Positions 11,989 through 24,100 of a stretch of 64,000 nt of DNA are shown piece after piece. The DNA lies in assembly GCA_021234535.1 (NCBI GenBank), contig CM037837.1, positions 9,542,636 through 9,606,635 of the forward strand. Reading direction: 5' to 3'. Each line of letters starts with the position of its first letter. Within the stretch, counting starts at the first letter, position 1. The notes beneath the pieces are model-generated. The model did not search any database, was not told the DNA's origin, and saw only the letters and a program-made list of their open reading frames with translations. The position numbers and the translations under genes are program-made. This stretch comes from Stichopus chloronotus (taxonomy: Eukaryota > Echinodermata > Holothuroidea > Aspidochirotida > Stichopodidae).

Positions 11989-12150
11989 TTAAGAGATGGC
12001 ATATGTTGCATGGACACCATTAGCAGTAACTGAGGCATCTGAATGAAACTTGAAGAACATGTCAGGGCCTGAGGAGGAAACTGGTTCCGGAAGTGTAGAT
12101 CCACAGAACTTGCCCAGTATCGCTGCATTTTCGTCAACTCCATCGTACAC
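11989..12150 (-). CDS. CUB G second half, terminal exon with stop
   Basis: This exon reads [18 protein letters not shown], then [20 protein letters not shown] and GVHATYAIS followed by TAA. CUB landmarks are VYDG, FCG (fourth Cys) and the FxSD strand. The acceptor is CTGTAG at 12156-12151. The protein ends two residues after the final strand, so there is no C-terminal anchor. It is the most divergent second half and the only one with the canonical VYDG, which suggests it is the oldest, non-amplified unit. Confidence 0.9.
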   Translation of the reverse strand: MYDGVDENAAILGKFCGSTLPEPVSSSGPDMFFKFHSDASVTANGVHATYAIS

Positions 12151-15100
12151 CTACAGAAAGATCAGATGTAATGATGACGATACATGGATAATTGGATAAC
12201 ACATAGCTAGTAGACTTTGTGATGGTTTGTCAGAAATGAATCGCTGACCACATTTTGTCGGTATCTGACTGAAAAGTAAAATGTCCAAGTTAAGTTTGCC
12301 TTAATCTCAGTTCTCCACCACATCATCGATCAAAGTGAAACATTCACTCGACAGACATCATTTGTCACCCATTGTGACGTATAGAAGGGGGGAGGTGATG
12401 GGGTAAGGCAACTCTAAATTAGATGTCAATACAGTTCCCACAAGCAACTGTCCGTCTGAATTATCTTAAACTGGATCACTATAGTAGAAGTTAATTATCA
12501 CTCCATAACACTTCAATAAAAATAATACACGTAAGTAGTGGGGGGAGGCAGTCTTTAAAGCAGCTCATTGAGTTGATATCAACAAGTTTGTGGAGATTTT
12601 GAAGGGTATAAACACATGGAAATACTTATAATTAGCCTAATTTGTCAAGTGTCACATCCAATAGTCATGAAAACTATCAAAGTTTTTTTAATTCTTTACA
12701 CTTAACTTTTACTGGTTTTGTGCATTTGAATATAGTACTCATATGAAAATTGTCTCATCATAAACTTCAAAAAACCAAATTAACGTAAATCATTAATTAC
12801 TCACTCCTTAATGTTCCATTGTATGTGAAACATTGGGAATCTCTTAATTTGACCATTTGTCATAAGTATGTGATGGAAACTCAACAGGTTTAGAAAATTT
12901 ACTGAAGTTCACAAAACAATTCAATGAGCCTCTTTGACATTTGCATCGTTCCCTTTACAATTTAACAATTACTGCCTCCATTTTTTAATTAAGGGTCAAC
13001 CAATTTGAAAATTTTCTGATTACTCCAAAATGAACGTAATGAATATTTTGTTACTACATACCGAGACTGAATCAAAACTGCAGTCACTTTGCTCTTCCAC
13101 GTCAAAGGCGTTGAATGTCAGCGTCACAGTCTTGGTTGCATCTTTACTGTGTATGTGGGTCCAACAATCCATGTTCAAGTCATAGAAGGAAGGGTAACCG
13201 GGAGTCTTCAAGTTCCCGTTAGCATCGGTTTTCTTCGATTCGCAGGCGGTGGTAGCTGAGGAAAAAAAGTAAAAAAAGGTGCAAAAGAAAAAAAAATCAG
13301 TACTTCCACAGATGACAAGTATTATCAATTGCTCCTCCATGAGACACGTGCTGTGATTCAATTCTGTCCACTTGCACAATATTTGGATATCTCCACCACT
13401 TCTTGTAGTGTGGGACTGTAAAAAATATACTGAGGGAAGGTATTACTAATACATGAGAAAAATCTCATTGCTGCCAGACATGATAACTCATCCTCAAAAC
13501 AGGAACTACATCCCATACTCTTGCACCCGGCTTCCCTTCCAATTTGAACTGTATCCAATTTCCTGTCTACGAGAAGACTGTGACACCTTTCAATTTTCAG
13601 ACCATTTTGCCGATTTAACCTTTGACCTTGTGACCTTTAATCTTGGAATGTCATTAATACTTAACAAAGATAGTATGTCGTACAATTTACGATATGGCAG
13701 TTTCCCAACTCTTGGAAATTCACACATACAGATAGGGACTGGAGGAGTTTCCAAGTGAAATTTGAACTTTGATCCTTGACCTTTAACCTCAATACATAAA
13801 CATTATTTTGGGATTAAAATTTACATAACAGTGATATACTTGAATATGTCATAAAAAGCCAGTTTAGATCAAGAAATACAGCAGAAATACTATTTCACTA
13901 ATCTGGCAATTGACATACGACCTTTTACCTGCAATTTTGATAGGAGACACAACTTCAGGTATTGGTCACCTATCTACAACTTTGCCGTCCATTAACACTA
14001 TGGTCTCAGAGGAGCTACTTATAGCAGTCAAATTTGATATTTGACTTTGAAATTTGATGTTAAAACAAAGACACAATTTGAAGATAACATTGCATACACC
14101 AGTCATATATTTAAATTTTTGTCATAAAAATAGCCAAGTTAAATTATGAAATACAACTGAAAGTCCTCTTTTTCCGATTACCCATGAGGCGCGTGATTGC
14201 CAGCAGAGAGGGCTGACTTCGGGCATGAGGTGACAGACCTCGCTGTGACAGAATTATCAGACAGCTATGTCAGTTATAGGCTATGCCTGAGCCGCGGACG
14301 GACGTGCGAGGCTCTTCCTTTCACCCGTGACTGTGAGCCACTGAGGCAGTGTCCATAGATGCACACATTCAGTTCTTTCCAGGGCCAGTGTCAGCTTAAC
14401 AAAGTGTAGGTACACATATACATCCCCTGGCCTGTTTCAGCTCAAGACAATGTAGGTATACACACAGCACATACTCACACAGCACATACTCGCACTCAGT
14501 GCCTTACTGGGTACAACAGGCGGTTCCCCCATAGGGTGTCTATTGTTCATCGGTGATTGAGTTACATGGCTTTTGTATGGTAGGTGTATACGCGTCAGCT
14601 GCACATGAGTGAGTTGGTTCCTTTGGGTGTGTTACTTTGCTCGTACCCACTAAGCATGACAGATGTCCAGAGGAAACCATGTTACCGATATTTTAGACAG
14701 AGCTGTTGTGACTACAGGATTGTCAACTACATTTTTGGTAAGATGTATTTTGAAGTGAGTCTTTTCCAGTAATTAGTCAGTCAGTCAGTCAGTCAGTCAG
14801 TCAGTCAGTTAGTTAGTTTGGGTGTATGTGAAAACTAATCATTCTAGAAAAGAAAGGGGAACAACGTCATCTGGGGCTGCCAGTTAACTTTCCATGTGAC
14901 ATTCTGGTAATATCTCTGCAGTGAGGAATTACGTAAACTAATGCGCAAGAGTGTAGCAGTGTAAGTGAGGAGGTGAATTTTGGCATCAAGGGAGATGTAT
15001 CACAAAGTGGAAAAAACAGGCTGGTGAGGAACTGAGAATATCCAGCTTTTATTTGCGGCCTAAAATATTGTTGGGGCATATTTCACTATCGAGGAAAGGG

Positions 15101-18100
15101 GAGGGTACCAAAGGAAACAGCAATCAGAAAACAAATTAAAGTGAAACACTTGTATAACCCATCTCCTGTATTTCATCGATCAGTGTGTCTAGTATATTGC
15201 ATGCTGATGAATGAGATGAAGGAAATGTATTTTTATGTTCATCATGAATGTGAGGCAAACATGGGTTTATTGTTTCATAAATTACAGCAGACTATTTTCA
15301 GAGGTACAGTGGGCTGAGGTGTGCAATCAGAGTGTTTCTGAAGTTATCCTGGTACTAATATATATATTTATGATGTAAATTATGTTTACTTGCAATGGAT
15401 GGTGGGATCAATCAGTGTTGCCGTATCTACGACAGAAGATTTTTAACTATGACGATAACTTCATCATTTAATGAACTTACAAACACTGTTGAGAAGAGAG
15501 TCTATTTCGGTTCGATATGTGAGTCACCAGTTTCTGATACACCATTGTGTTTTTTAATGAGCCACATATTTGCAAGAGGTTTATCTTTACATTTAATGTA
15601 ACTACCAAGTTTCCATTTAACTTACTTTATCACTTCTTTAATTCATAAGGGCTTTGTTAATACTAAAATTTGAAAGTGTTCCTTTGATTTCTTAGTGTGA
15701 AAGAACCTGGATTGGGATTTAGTTGTGGTACTTCGGGGTTCCCCCTTTTGACACACACGCACACACACGCATTCATTAGCCTTTTTCAGCGGTTATATGA
15801 GGAGGTGTTCAGGCCACTTTAAGCACAGTACTAGTTTGGACAACCCTGTACAAAAAAAATCAACCATACATGCACCATGGCATATGTGGCTATGACAACT
15901 GAGGGAGCCTCAATACCCTCAAACCATCAAGCAACTAAAAAATTTAATATATGAGACGTATAGGAATGAGATAACCCTCTTTGGTCATGGTATATATAAT
16001 GCACCGTGCCATAGCACCGACAGCTCGTCAACTGCTAAACATTGTGGTACTGCAGACAATAAAGCCAAAACTCACGATGTATTCTGAGTGCAGATGGATC
16101 TGATCCGCCAATGTATGTGACAGTGCCATGGTACCCGCTGTTGGTGACAGAATCGTCCGTGGAGAACACTAAAAGCATAGAAGAACCAGTGCTGTAAACT
16201 GGTGCTGGAATGTCAGAACCGCAAAGTGTTATAAGCTTATTCCCATTCACTGAATCACCATCGTAAATCTAAAAAGCAATAATGAAAATCTTCGATACAA
16301 ATTTCCATCTCGAATACATTTTTGCATCTCTTTTTATTTTTTTTCATGCAATGGATGAATTTAAACGAACTGGTAGCGGATATTTGGTCTAGCTTTACAT
16401 TTCCTTGTGAAATTTTGGAACAAATGCAGGGGGTTTACAAGAGAGAAACATGGAAATTATTTAACTGGGTAACTGTAACATTTGGAAGACACATACAGAC
16501 ATATATCCTAAACACTTCGTCGAGAACCTGTGGTAAGGGAAAGACTTTATCAAACAGTGTAGCTAACATCATTAAAGGGAAATATATACAATATTTTAAA
16601 ACCAATGTTTGCTCAACAATAATTTGTTCACCCAAACTTTCCAAACTTTGAAATGCATCTTCTGTTCCTCATCGCATTCATAATATTTTGAGGGGGTGCA
16701 CCTTTTTCAGATTCTGATGAGACTGAGTGGTGTAACAATGGCTACAGCTATTTTCTTTGTATGCCAGGATTTTTCAACGGGCCAAGGGGGGTGGGGTTGG
16801 ATGGGATGGAATGATTGACTAGTCGAAAAAACACATGGACCCTAGAGTCCAGGGGTATGAAGAACACATTTCATCCGAGATGATTTTATAAAGGGCGAAA
16901 ACTACTTGTGTAAGACAAAAGGTTTCTCACTATCTAAGCCCGGTGCCACCACCAGTTGATGCAAAGCAAAAGAGGATATATTTCACAAAATACTTGCCAG
17001 ATTGCAAGAAATGGCACTTTGTAGGTCCACTTTCAACAAAACAAATTGCTTTTGTGGAAAGCATGTACATCACACTATCTAAACAAAACACAATCATCTG
17101 TTGGTGAATAGCATGCTGGAAAAGTTTTGACAAAATAGTGGAAAGATCGCAAGAAATGGTACTTGTTGCAAATCAAGTTTGGGGTGAATAATTTTATTCA
17201 AAAGGATTTCAAACAGAACCAAACTACATGGTTATTTGGGCCCCGTAGTAAGCAAACATTTGAAAGGAGGAGGCCTCAGTGTTGGAAGGACTATATAAGC
17301 GAAGCACCACAATTCTTTGATGGTAGCATAAAAGTTTTGGCTTTATAAGCCCTCCTTCTCAAATGTCTGGGTGTTCTAAGCTACATGTTCCCATTCTTGG
17401 ATGGAAAACTGTTCTCTTTAATATTACTGGGATTTTTTGCAGTTCCTACTAAAATCTTCAAAACTAGTGGTTACCTGAAAGAAAAAAGAGATTACACAAA
17501 GAAACTACTGAAAAAAAAAAAAAAAATTGCCACATCTGTAACTTTGGTCAGAAAAAGAAGTCCAATTTTGTAATAACTTTTGTCGACACCTACAGGTGGC
17601 AAGTGAGGGCTTTTTATACGACAGTTCTCCATCTTATTTTGGTGGATTTTGTGTACTTGGCTGTTTCATGCACCACTACGCTTCATCATTAGCAGAGGCG
17701 TCTGGTGGTCTAATATATGACAGATATATATAACATCACATGACTCTCTGTGCCAGAAGCGTCTGAGTGTACCATATGAAGTCATCATGCAAAGATGATG
17801 GGGAGACTGCAAAAGCCACAGATCTTTGTAAAAACACCCATCGATTGTTTACATTTAAATTATAGCTGAATACTTTTTCTGCTTTATTTTCCACTCTCCC
17901 TGCCTCCAGAATAGCAAAGTTATTTGCATTCACCCGATGCATGTTTCTAAGCTACTTAGAAAAAGGCTGCAAGTAATTTTCATATTCTTCTTTGCTGTTC
18001 TGAATTGGAAAAAGTCATTTCATTACTCACCATTAATTTGTCGTAAGAGCAGGTTAACGAAGGCTCTACATTGAAGTTGGAGAAGGTAAGCATAATTGTC

Positions 18101-21100
18101 TGCCCATTGCTTGCTTGTATGTGGGTAGAACACGCGAGGTTGTCATCATAGTCATTCAGCCATCCTGGTGAGCTCACAATATCGGTTAAAACTGAAGAAA
18201 AAAAAATAGAAAAAAGTAGATGGAAGACGATCTCGTGAGTTGTGTATCCCTCTGTTTAGCCTAGCCATGTAAATTACTGAGTAAGAGGTACATCAAAGGA
18301 CACATTAGCAACGCAGTGACTGCCTGATTAAAGTATCCATGTTGCATGTATTGTTAACATAAAACTGACAAAAGGAAATTGCACAACACTGAATAATTCA
18401 CCTTTTTTAAGGAAATGCTGTTAGCACAACGCTATGCAATGTGTAACATACTCCAATATATGTCAGCAATTGTGCTATATTATTCATCATCTATGAGAAT
18501 GTTCCGATCTGACGACAAATCTGACATTGTCATTTATTCGATCACATGTGCTGCAAATTAGTCTGTTCGACGGAATGACACCATGTAGGTTCTCCTCTTT
18601 TGGTTTGTCCTTTCATTTTACACAATATAGTGTTCAGAGGCTGCACATGAAGGTGAGAGCATGACTCATTTTCTGCATGATAAAACTGTCCCTTTTAAAG
18701 AATGTTACATGTTCATTCCCTGCTTGATTACATATGTTACCACCTCAGGGAAAAAAAAGCTGCAGTGAAGCCTTGAACATCTGACACAGTCATTTCATGA
18801 GGTTTCTGCCCAATGGGGCATTTGCTGATTCATCATTTCAGCATTGTGGGCAGAATGAATACTACAACACTGTAGGGGACAGATCAGGTAAAAAAAATTC
18901 ACATCTGACCATACCCAAACCCCCTTTGATGTTATGAGCTATCTATTTAGAAATTGTGAGGAGAATAGACATTGCATCTGTTGGTTTGTTAAGACTTTGG
19001 ACAATGAGGTATCTGAAAAAATCTTGCACTGTTCGGATACAGACTAGAATGTGATTCAAGAGTTTGTGTTACAATCAATCAGTGTATAATACTGTATATG
19101 TAATCTAAATTGCAATAGGTTTCTTTTTCTTTCTGTCTTTACATGTGTTTGTTAATGGCATGTTTCACAGTAATGGGGTCCAAACATAGATTAGAAAATA
19201 AGTATCAAATAAAATGTGTTTGAAGGAAAGGGCTACATTGACAAACACATTATGCTGATCAATACCATGCTTCATGATAAGAAAAAAAGCTATATCTTAT
19301 GTGTATTCAAGATTATGAAAATATGGGGGTAATCACAAGCAAAATGTGACAAATTTGGACGGACAGTAGCTCCCAACAACTTACATGAATGATGTAACCA
19401 AGGAAAAACCAAGGAATGGAAATAATTGGTTGAGTTTATACATCATATTTATTAATTTGGACATGTAATAAATACAATTAATACCATTCATCAGTCTAAT
19501 AATTTTATTGTCTGTACTGACAATCTGAATTAAAGTGCCCATTTTTGGCATACGTGTCTGTCCAATAAACAGAAAAATTAGAAGTTGGAATATTTCCTAG
19601 ACGTGGTGATTTATAATGATTACTCTTGGTTGGTTATGAACTAGGAGTGAAATATTCAATACCAGCCTACAGATCTCAAATGATGTGCAGTTGTTTGTTA
19701 AAATAAGCTACATCAAATGTTGATAATGTAATGTCCGTCCAATTTGAGTGTTACATTAGCAACAATTAATGTTATCCATTTTTCTCCAGATGTAGTGATT
19801 CATTTGAATATCTTTATATAATTGCACATCTTACCTACAGTTTAGTAACTTGACTGAGACTTAGCAGCTTCACTCTTCACCTTCGCTATAAAACTGAACT
19901 TTTAGTGATGTCCGTCCCCTAGTGGTTATGTTAGCAAAAAGTTACATTAGCAACAAACAATTCTGCAGTACTTGCACAAGAAATATTTTAGACCTTTTTC
20001 ATTGCTTTAGGAATAATGTTTAGGTTATAACATTGCCATATCATCAACACAGAAATTGCCATTCATGTTCAAATATTTTATATAAGACTTACAATTTTGG
20101 ACGGACAAGTTACATTAGCAACAGCAGTGCTGCATTGTCCGTCCAAATTGAGTTATCATCAATGTTGAGGCATACATCATATATTTTTATCATTTGTATC
20201 ATGCTATTATGTTTTAACAATAACACTAATCTGATATAGTAATGAAAGTTTGGAAATGTTTTTCTTTAAGTGAATAGAGTAATAAAGGTAGACATAATGT
20301 TGCTAATGTAACTCTACATTATATTACTGCAACACATGAAGTAGCAATATTTTGGTACTTTGGCAAGTGAAAACCAGCATAGAAGAAAAGTGAAGGTAAA
20401 GTACTGTACAGCATGAGTATAGTCCTGCTGAAATTATGCCTTTTTCACACTTGTAGTAGTGCATGCAACAGCAAAATAACATTATTTATCCAAATTTATA
20501 GTCCTGATTTTTTGTCCGTCCAAGAGTTACATTAGCAATATCTATAAGTTTCACATTATACTAATCTGAAAATGTGTTGCTTTTTATTTTCACACTTTAT
20601 ATGTAGTCTCTTTGCAAAGTTTCAATGGATTACGGCAAATTTAGGAACTGCCATGGAAAATAATTTGGAAATTTCAAACATTCCAGGGATGATAATGTTA
20701 GATTTTGTCCGTCCACAAGTTACATTAGCAACACCTTGTTTGTCCAAAAGTTACAATAGAAACATTGTGCTTAAAAAATAACTGCAGTCAAAGTTATCTT
20801 GAAGGATGCAGATTTTTTATACTGGACACAGCAAAGATTATCACCAGAAAAAAAATTCTGACAAAGCGCATTTCTAAATTTTGGTGCCTTGTGGGAGTAA
20901 ATGGACCCCATTACTGTGAAACATGCCTTATCTGAGATGTGAAGTGTGGGATGATGACAATCTGGATCAGAGGAAATTTCACGATAGTTTTTTCATATCC
21001 GATGAGACATCTAAATGAATATAGATGATGTAATAATTCTAGAATTTGCCAGTGTATTAACTGGAAAAAAGTTACAACCTTCCTGAATGAAATAAAAAAT

Positions 21101-24100
21101 TGGTTGTTTCCTATTGAACAAATAACTCTTAAGTCAATTAAGTGCAACACCCTCTATACCATACCTGCTATTCTTATTCAATAAAATGCAATAATCAATA
21201 GTATCAAATGCCTTAGATAAACCAATAAATAAGGTTACCATATTTCATTCTATTATCTAAACTATACACTATGTCGTCAACAAACTTTAAGGCAGGCAAC
21301 TTGTGTAGCTTGACCCTCCCAAAATCCATACTGTGCTGAATGTAGTTTGTCCTGTTTTTTAACCCGGGATACAGTAAATGCCAGCGATGCAGGAGAGTGC
21401 AACGCGGAGTGCATCACGTGATAGCACTAACCAGCTGTAACGCGTGCTATGACGAGTGCTGTTGCTGGATGCATTCACTGGCTCATTTTTGGGGATTTCA
21501 ATATCAAAAAATTTATTATTGCTCAACAGAATCATTTAAATGTTGTCCCGAACTTTAAAAACCTAGTCTTACTCCTGTAGACAAAATCCTTTAATTGATA
21601 AATCCACTCAGATAATACATAAAGCAAGGGTTTCCTCTACAACATGTTCACAAATACGAAACAAACTGAAACTGACAACACATTCACATTGCAAAGTTAA
21701 ACTATTATCAATTTATTATTATCATTAAAGTATCATCAATATTAGCATTGAGAGTGTAAAAGAAACCTGCAACACCATTAATACTATCATGCTTGGGGTG
21801 TTTGTAAGAGCAGTCATGTTAAGAATGAACTGAATGAAAGTGGAAAGAATACGTGTGATGCCGATGCTATTTGTAATGATCACTTTGTAAGTATTAGTCA
21901 AACTTAGCCTGTTCTAGTATGAACGATGCTAACATTTCTTGTGTAAATTATTTGTCACATTTCAATGAACAATTTATGTTTTTACATCCAATTGATGACT
22001 CCAAAGCTTTTAAGGTTCACACAAAATCAGGCCAGGACATGATGAAACAGCTGCAAAGTTGTCAAGGCTGCTGTTTATTTTATTGCAAGTTAATATGACA
22101 CATACTAATCTATCATTAATCACCAGAACATGCCAGAACATGCTAAAGTCATCTCAATCTATAAAAGCAATGAAAGAACCCAGAAGAGTAGTTGCAGACA
22201 AATTTCTGTCCTACAAGTATTTTAAAAAGTATTCAAAAGAATTATATGCAATAGTTCGTTTAGTGTTTTGACAACTCACAACCTTATTTATAAAAAAAAA
22301 AAAATCAGTATTGTTCTCTTCCGGGAGAGTTTTGTTGGCAATATCATGTTTGCATTCAAGAGTATTTCAAGTTTTCATGCGGCATGACTTTTCCAAAACG
22401 TTTGACACGCTAGATCACGATTCTTTTACGAGAGCTGTATCGTTACTGTGTGAGAGATACTTAATTCAGTAACCTGGTTCAAAGATCACTTTTTTAAATC
22501 TCAACTCCATGCTATCGCCACTGATGTTCCAAGAAGATCTATTATCTAACCGTCACTATTTTTATTTTAATAAAATGATATGCCTTTGGCAAACTCCAGT
22601 AGAATGTTCCATTTGTATGCTGCATGACAATGACAGAATTCTCTGAGAAGGCTGCAAATTTAAGTTTCTTTATTTATCATATCAGGGGAGATATCAAGAA
22701 TACCACTGGATGGTTTTTGTCCAACAAATTGCATGTGAATCTGAGAAGAAAATGAAGCTCGTTTTTTTTTTTGTCCCTGTTAAAAAAAGCTAACTCTTGA
22801 AAATACTACTGGCAATCTTTAGTGAAAACAAGTTAACTTACTTCCTTTTTGGATTACTTCCATCAGCAACAGAATCTATGCAGTCAGGTTGGCATGTGTG
22901 TAAATGTGTATTTGTACCTGTGTGTGTCTGTTTATACTGTGAGTCAATATGGGAAAGTCTGATGTCGGAGTCATTTCGTTTTGGTGGAGGTCTAAATATA
23001 ATACAAACCACACACTTCCCTTCCTATGTCGGCAAAACTGTAATGCATAGTTTTGCCAGAAAGCGTAAGCTGTCCGATCAAAGTCCGATCATTATTTTAC
23101 ACAAGCTTCACTTCCTACCCAAAATGGTATTCACGAAATGTCCGTTTTTGGCAGAGACTTGCAATGTTGTGACCTACCCTTACATGGCCTCAGACAAAAT
23201 GTGCCCTTCCCCAGCTTATATGAAGCCATAACATCATCAAAATTACAGCAATAACTACCAACATTTTTACACTACACACTTCAACAACCAGTTTACTTCA
23301 ATGTCGCATCCACAAAGGACCCCAATTTATTTGGTGCAATATCAATGACTTAGGTCAAATTTTAGGGACTGAAACTGGTGATCTCATGTGATGAGAATTT
23401 CCAAACTGCCACGGGTATGTCACCTTGATGAACACCACCAAATTTGGATTGATCACCCGTGTCTATTACATGTCATAGTTGTTCAAGGAATGCAGCAACA
23501 ACTGTTTCAGTTGATACACAGAATACCAAAACACACATCACCTTATATGTATGCTTCCCTGATTGCCAATTGCGTTTGCTAATTAAGTATGGGAAAACTG
23601 CGTCAATGAAGTCTTGACGACGGTGACCGTTTTGTTGTACAAATGAATAGAGACTGAGACAAAGCAAGCAATCCATGTCTGGAGAATGTGACCTGGCAAT
23701 GAAGGCAAATGTATGTGAGCAATGTATATTAGAAACATATCAATATGGTTATGTTGTTTCATATGGTAAAAAAAAAATTCTTGAAGGAAATATTTTTGTG
23801 ATTATGCAAAGGAAAAAACAGTGTCTCACCTGATTCTGAAGCTTGTTTGCATTTTCATTAGTATTCACACTTGAAAAAAAAACACATTATATTTATGATC
23901 ACAACTTGGCAATTGCTGAAGATTTTGGTAGGAAAAACTCACTTTGTGTTATGAATGTGACAGTACCAAAGTAACCCATCCCGCTGACACCATAGTTAGT
24001 GTGAAATTCCAAAAGCATCCGAGGACCAGTGCTGTAAATTGTTGGCGGGATACCAGAACCGCAGAGTGTTTCCAGTAACTTATCATCATGATCATAAACC

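Larger units (their letters stand above)
13256..16075 (-). other. Intron between CUB F and CUB G (phase 1)
   Basis: A 2.8-kb intron holding repeat X copy 2, a GC-richer patch at about 14185-14400 and a (GTCA)n microsatellite at 14775-14818. No coding content was seen. Confidence 0.85.
18192..23942 (-). other. Intron between CUB E and CUB F (phase 1)
   Basis: A 5.75-kb intron. It holds a repeated-motif cluster (19350-20770), a LINE relic on the minus strand (21060-21340) and another on the plus strand (21840-22790). The rest (18.2-19.3 and 22.8-23.9 kb) shows nothing recognisable. Confidence 0.85.

Noticed and set aside
19350..20770. CRISPR-like array
   Set aside because: Repeats are 14 bases, irregularly spaced by hundreds of bases and partly inverted, in intron sequence of a eukaryotic gene.
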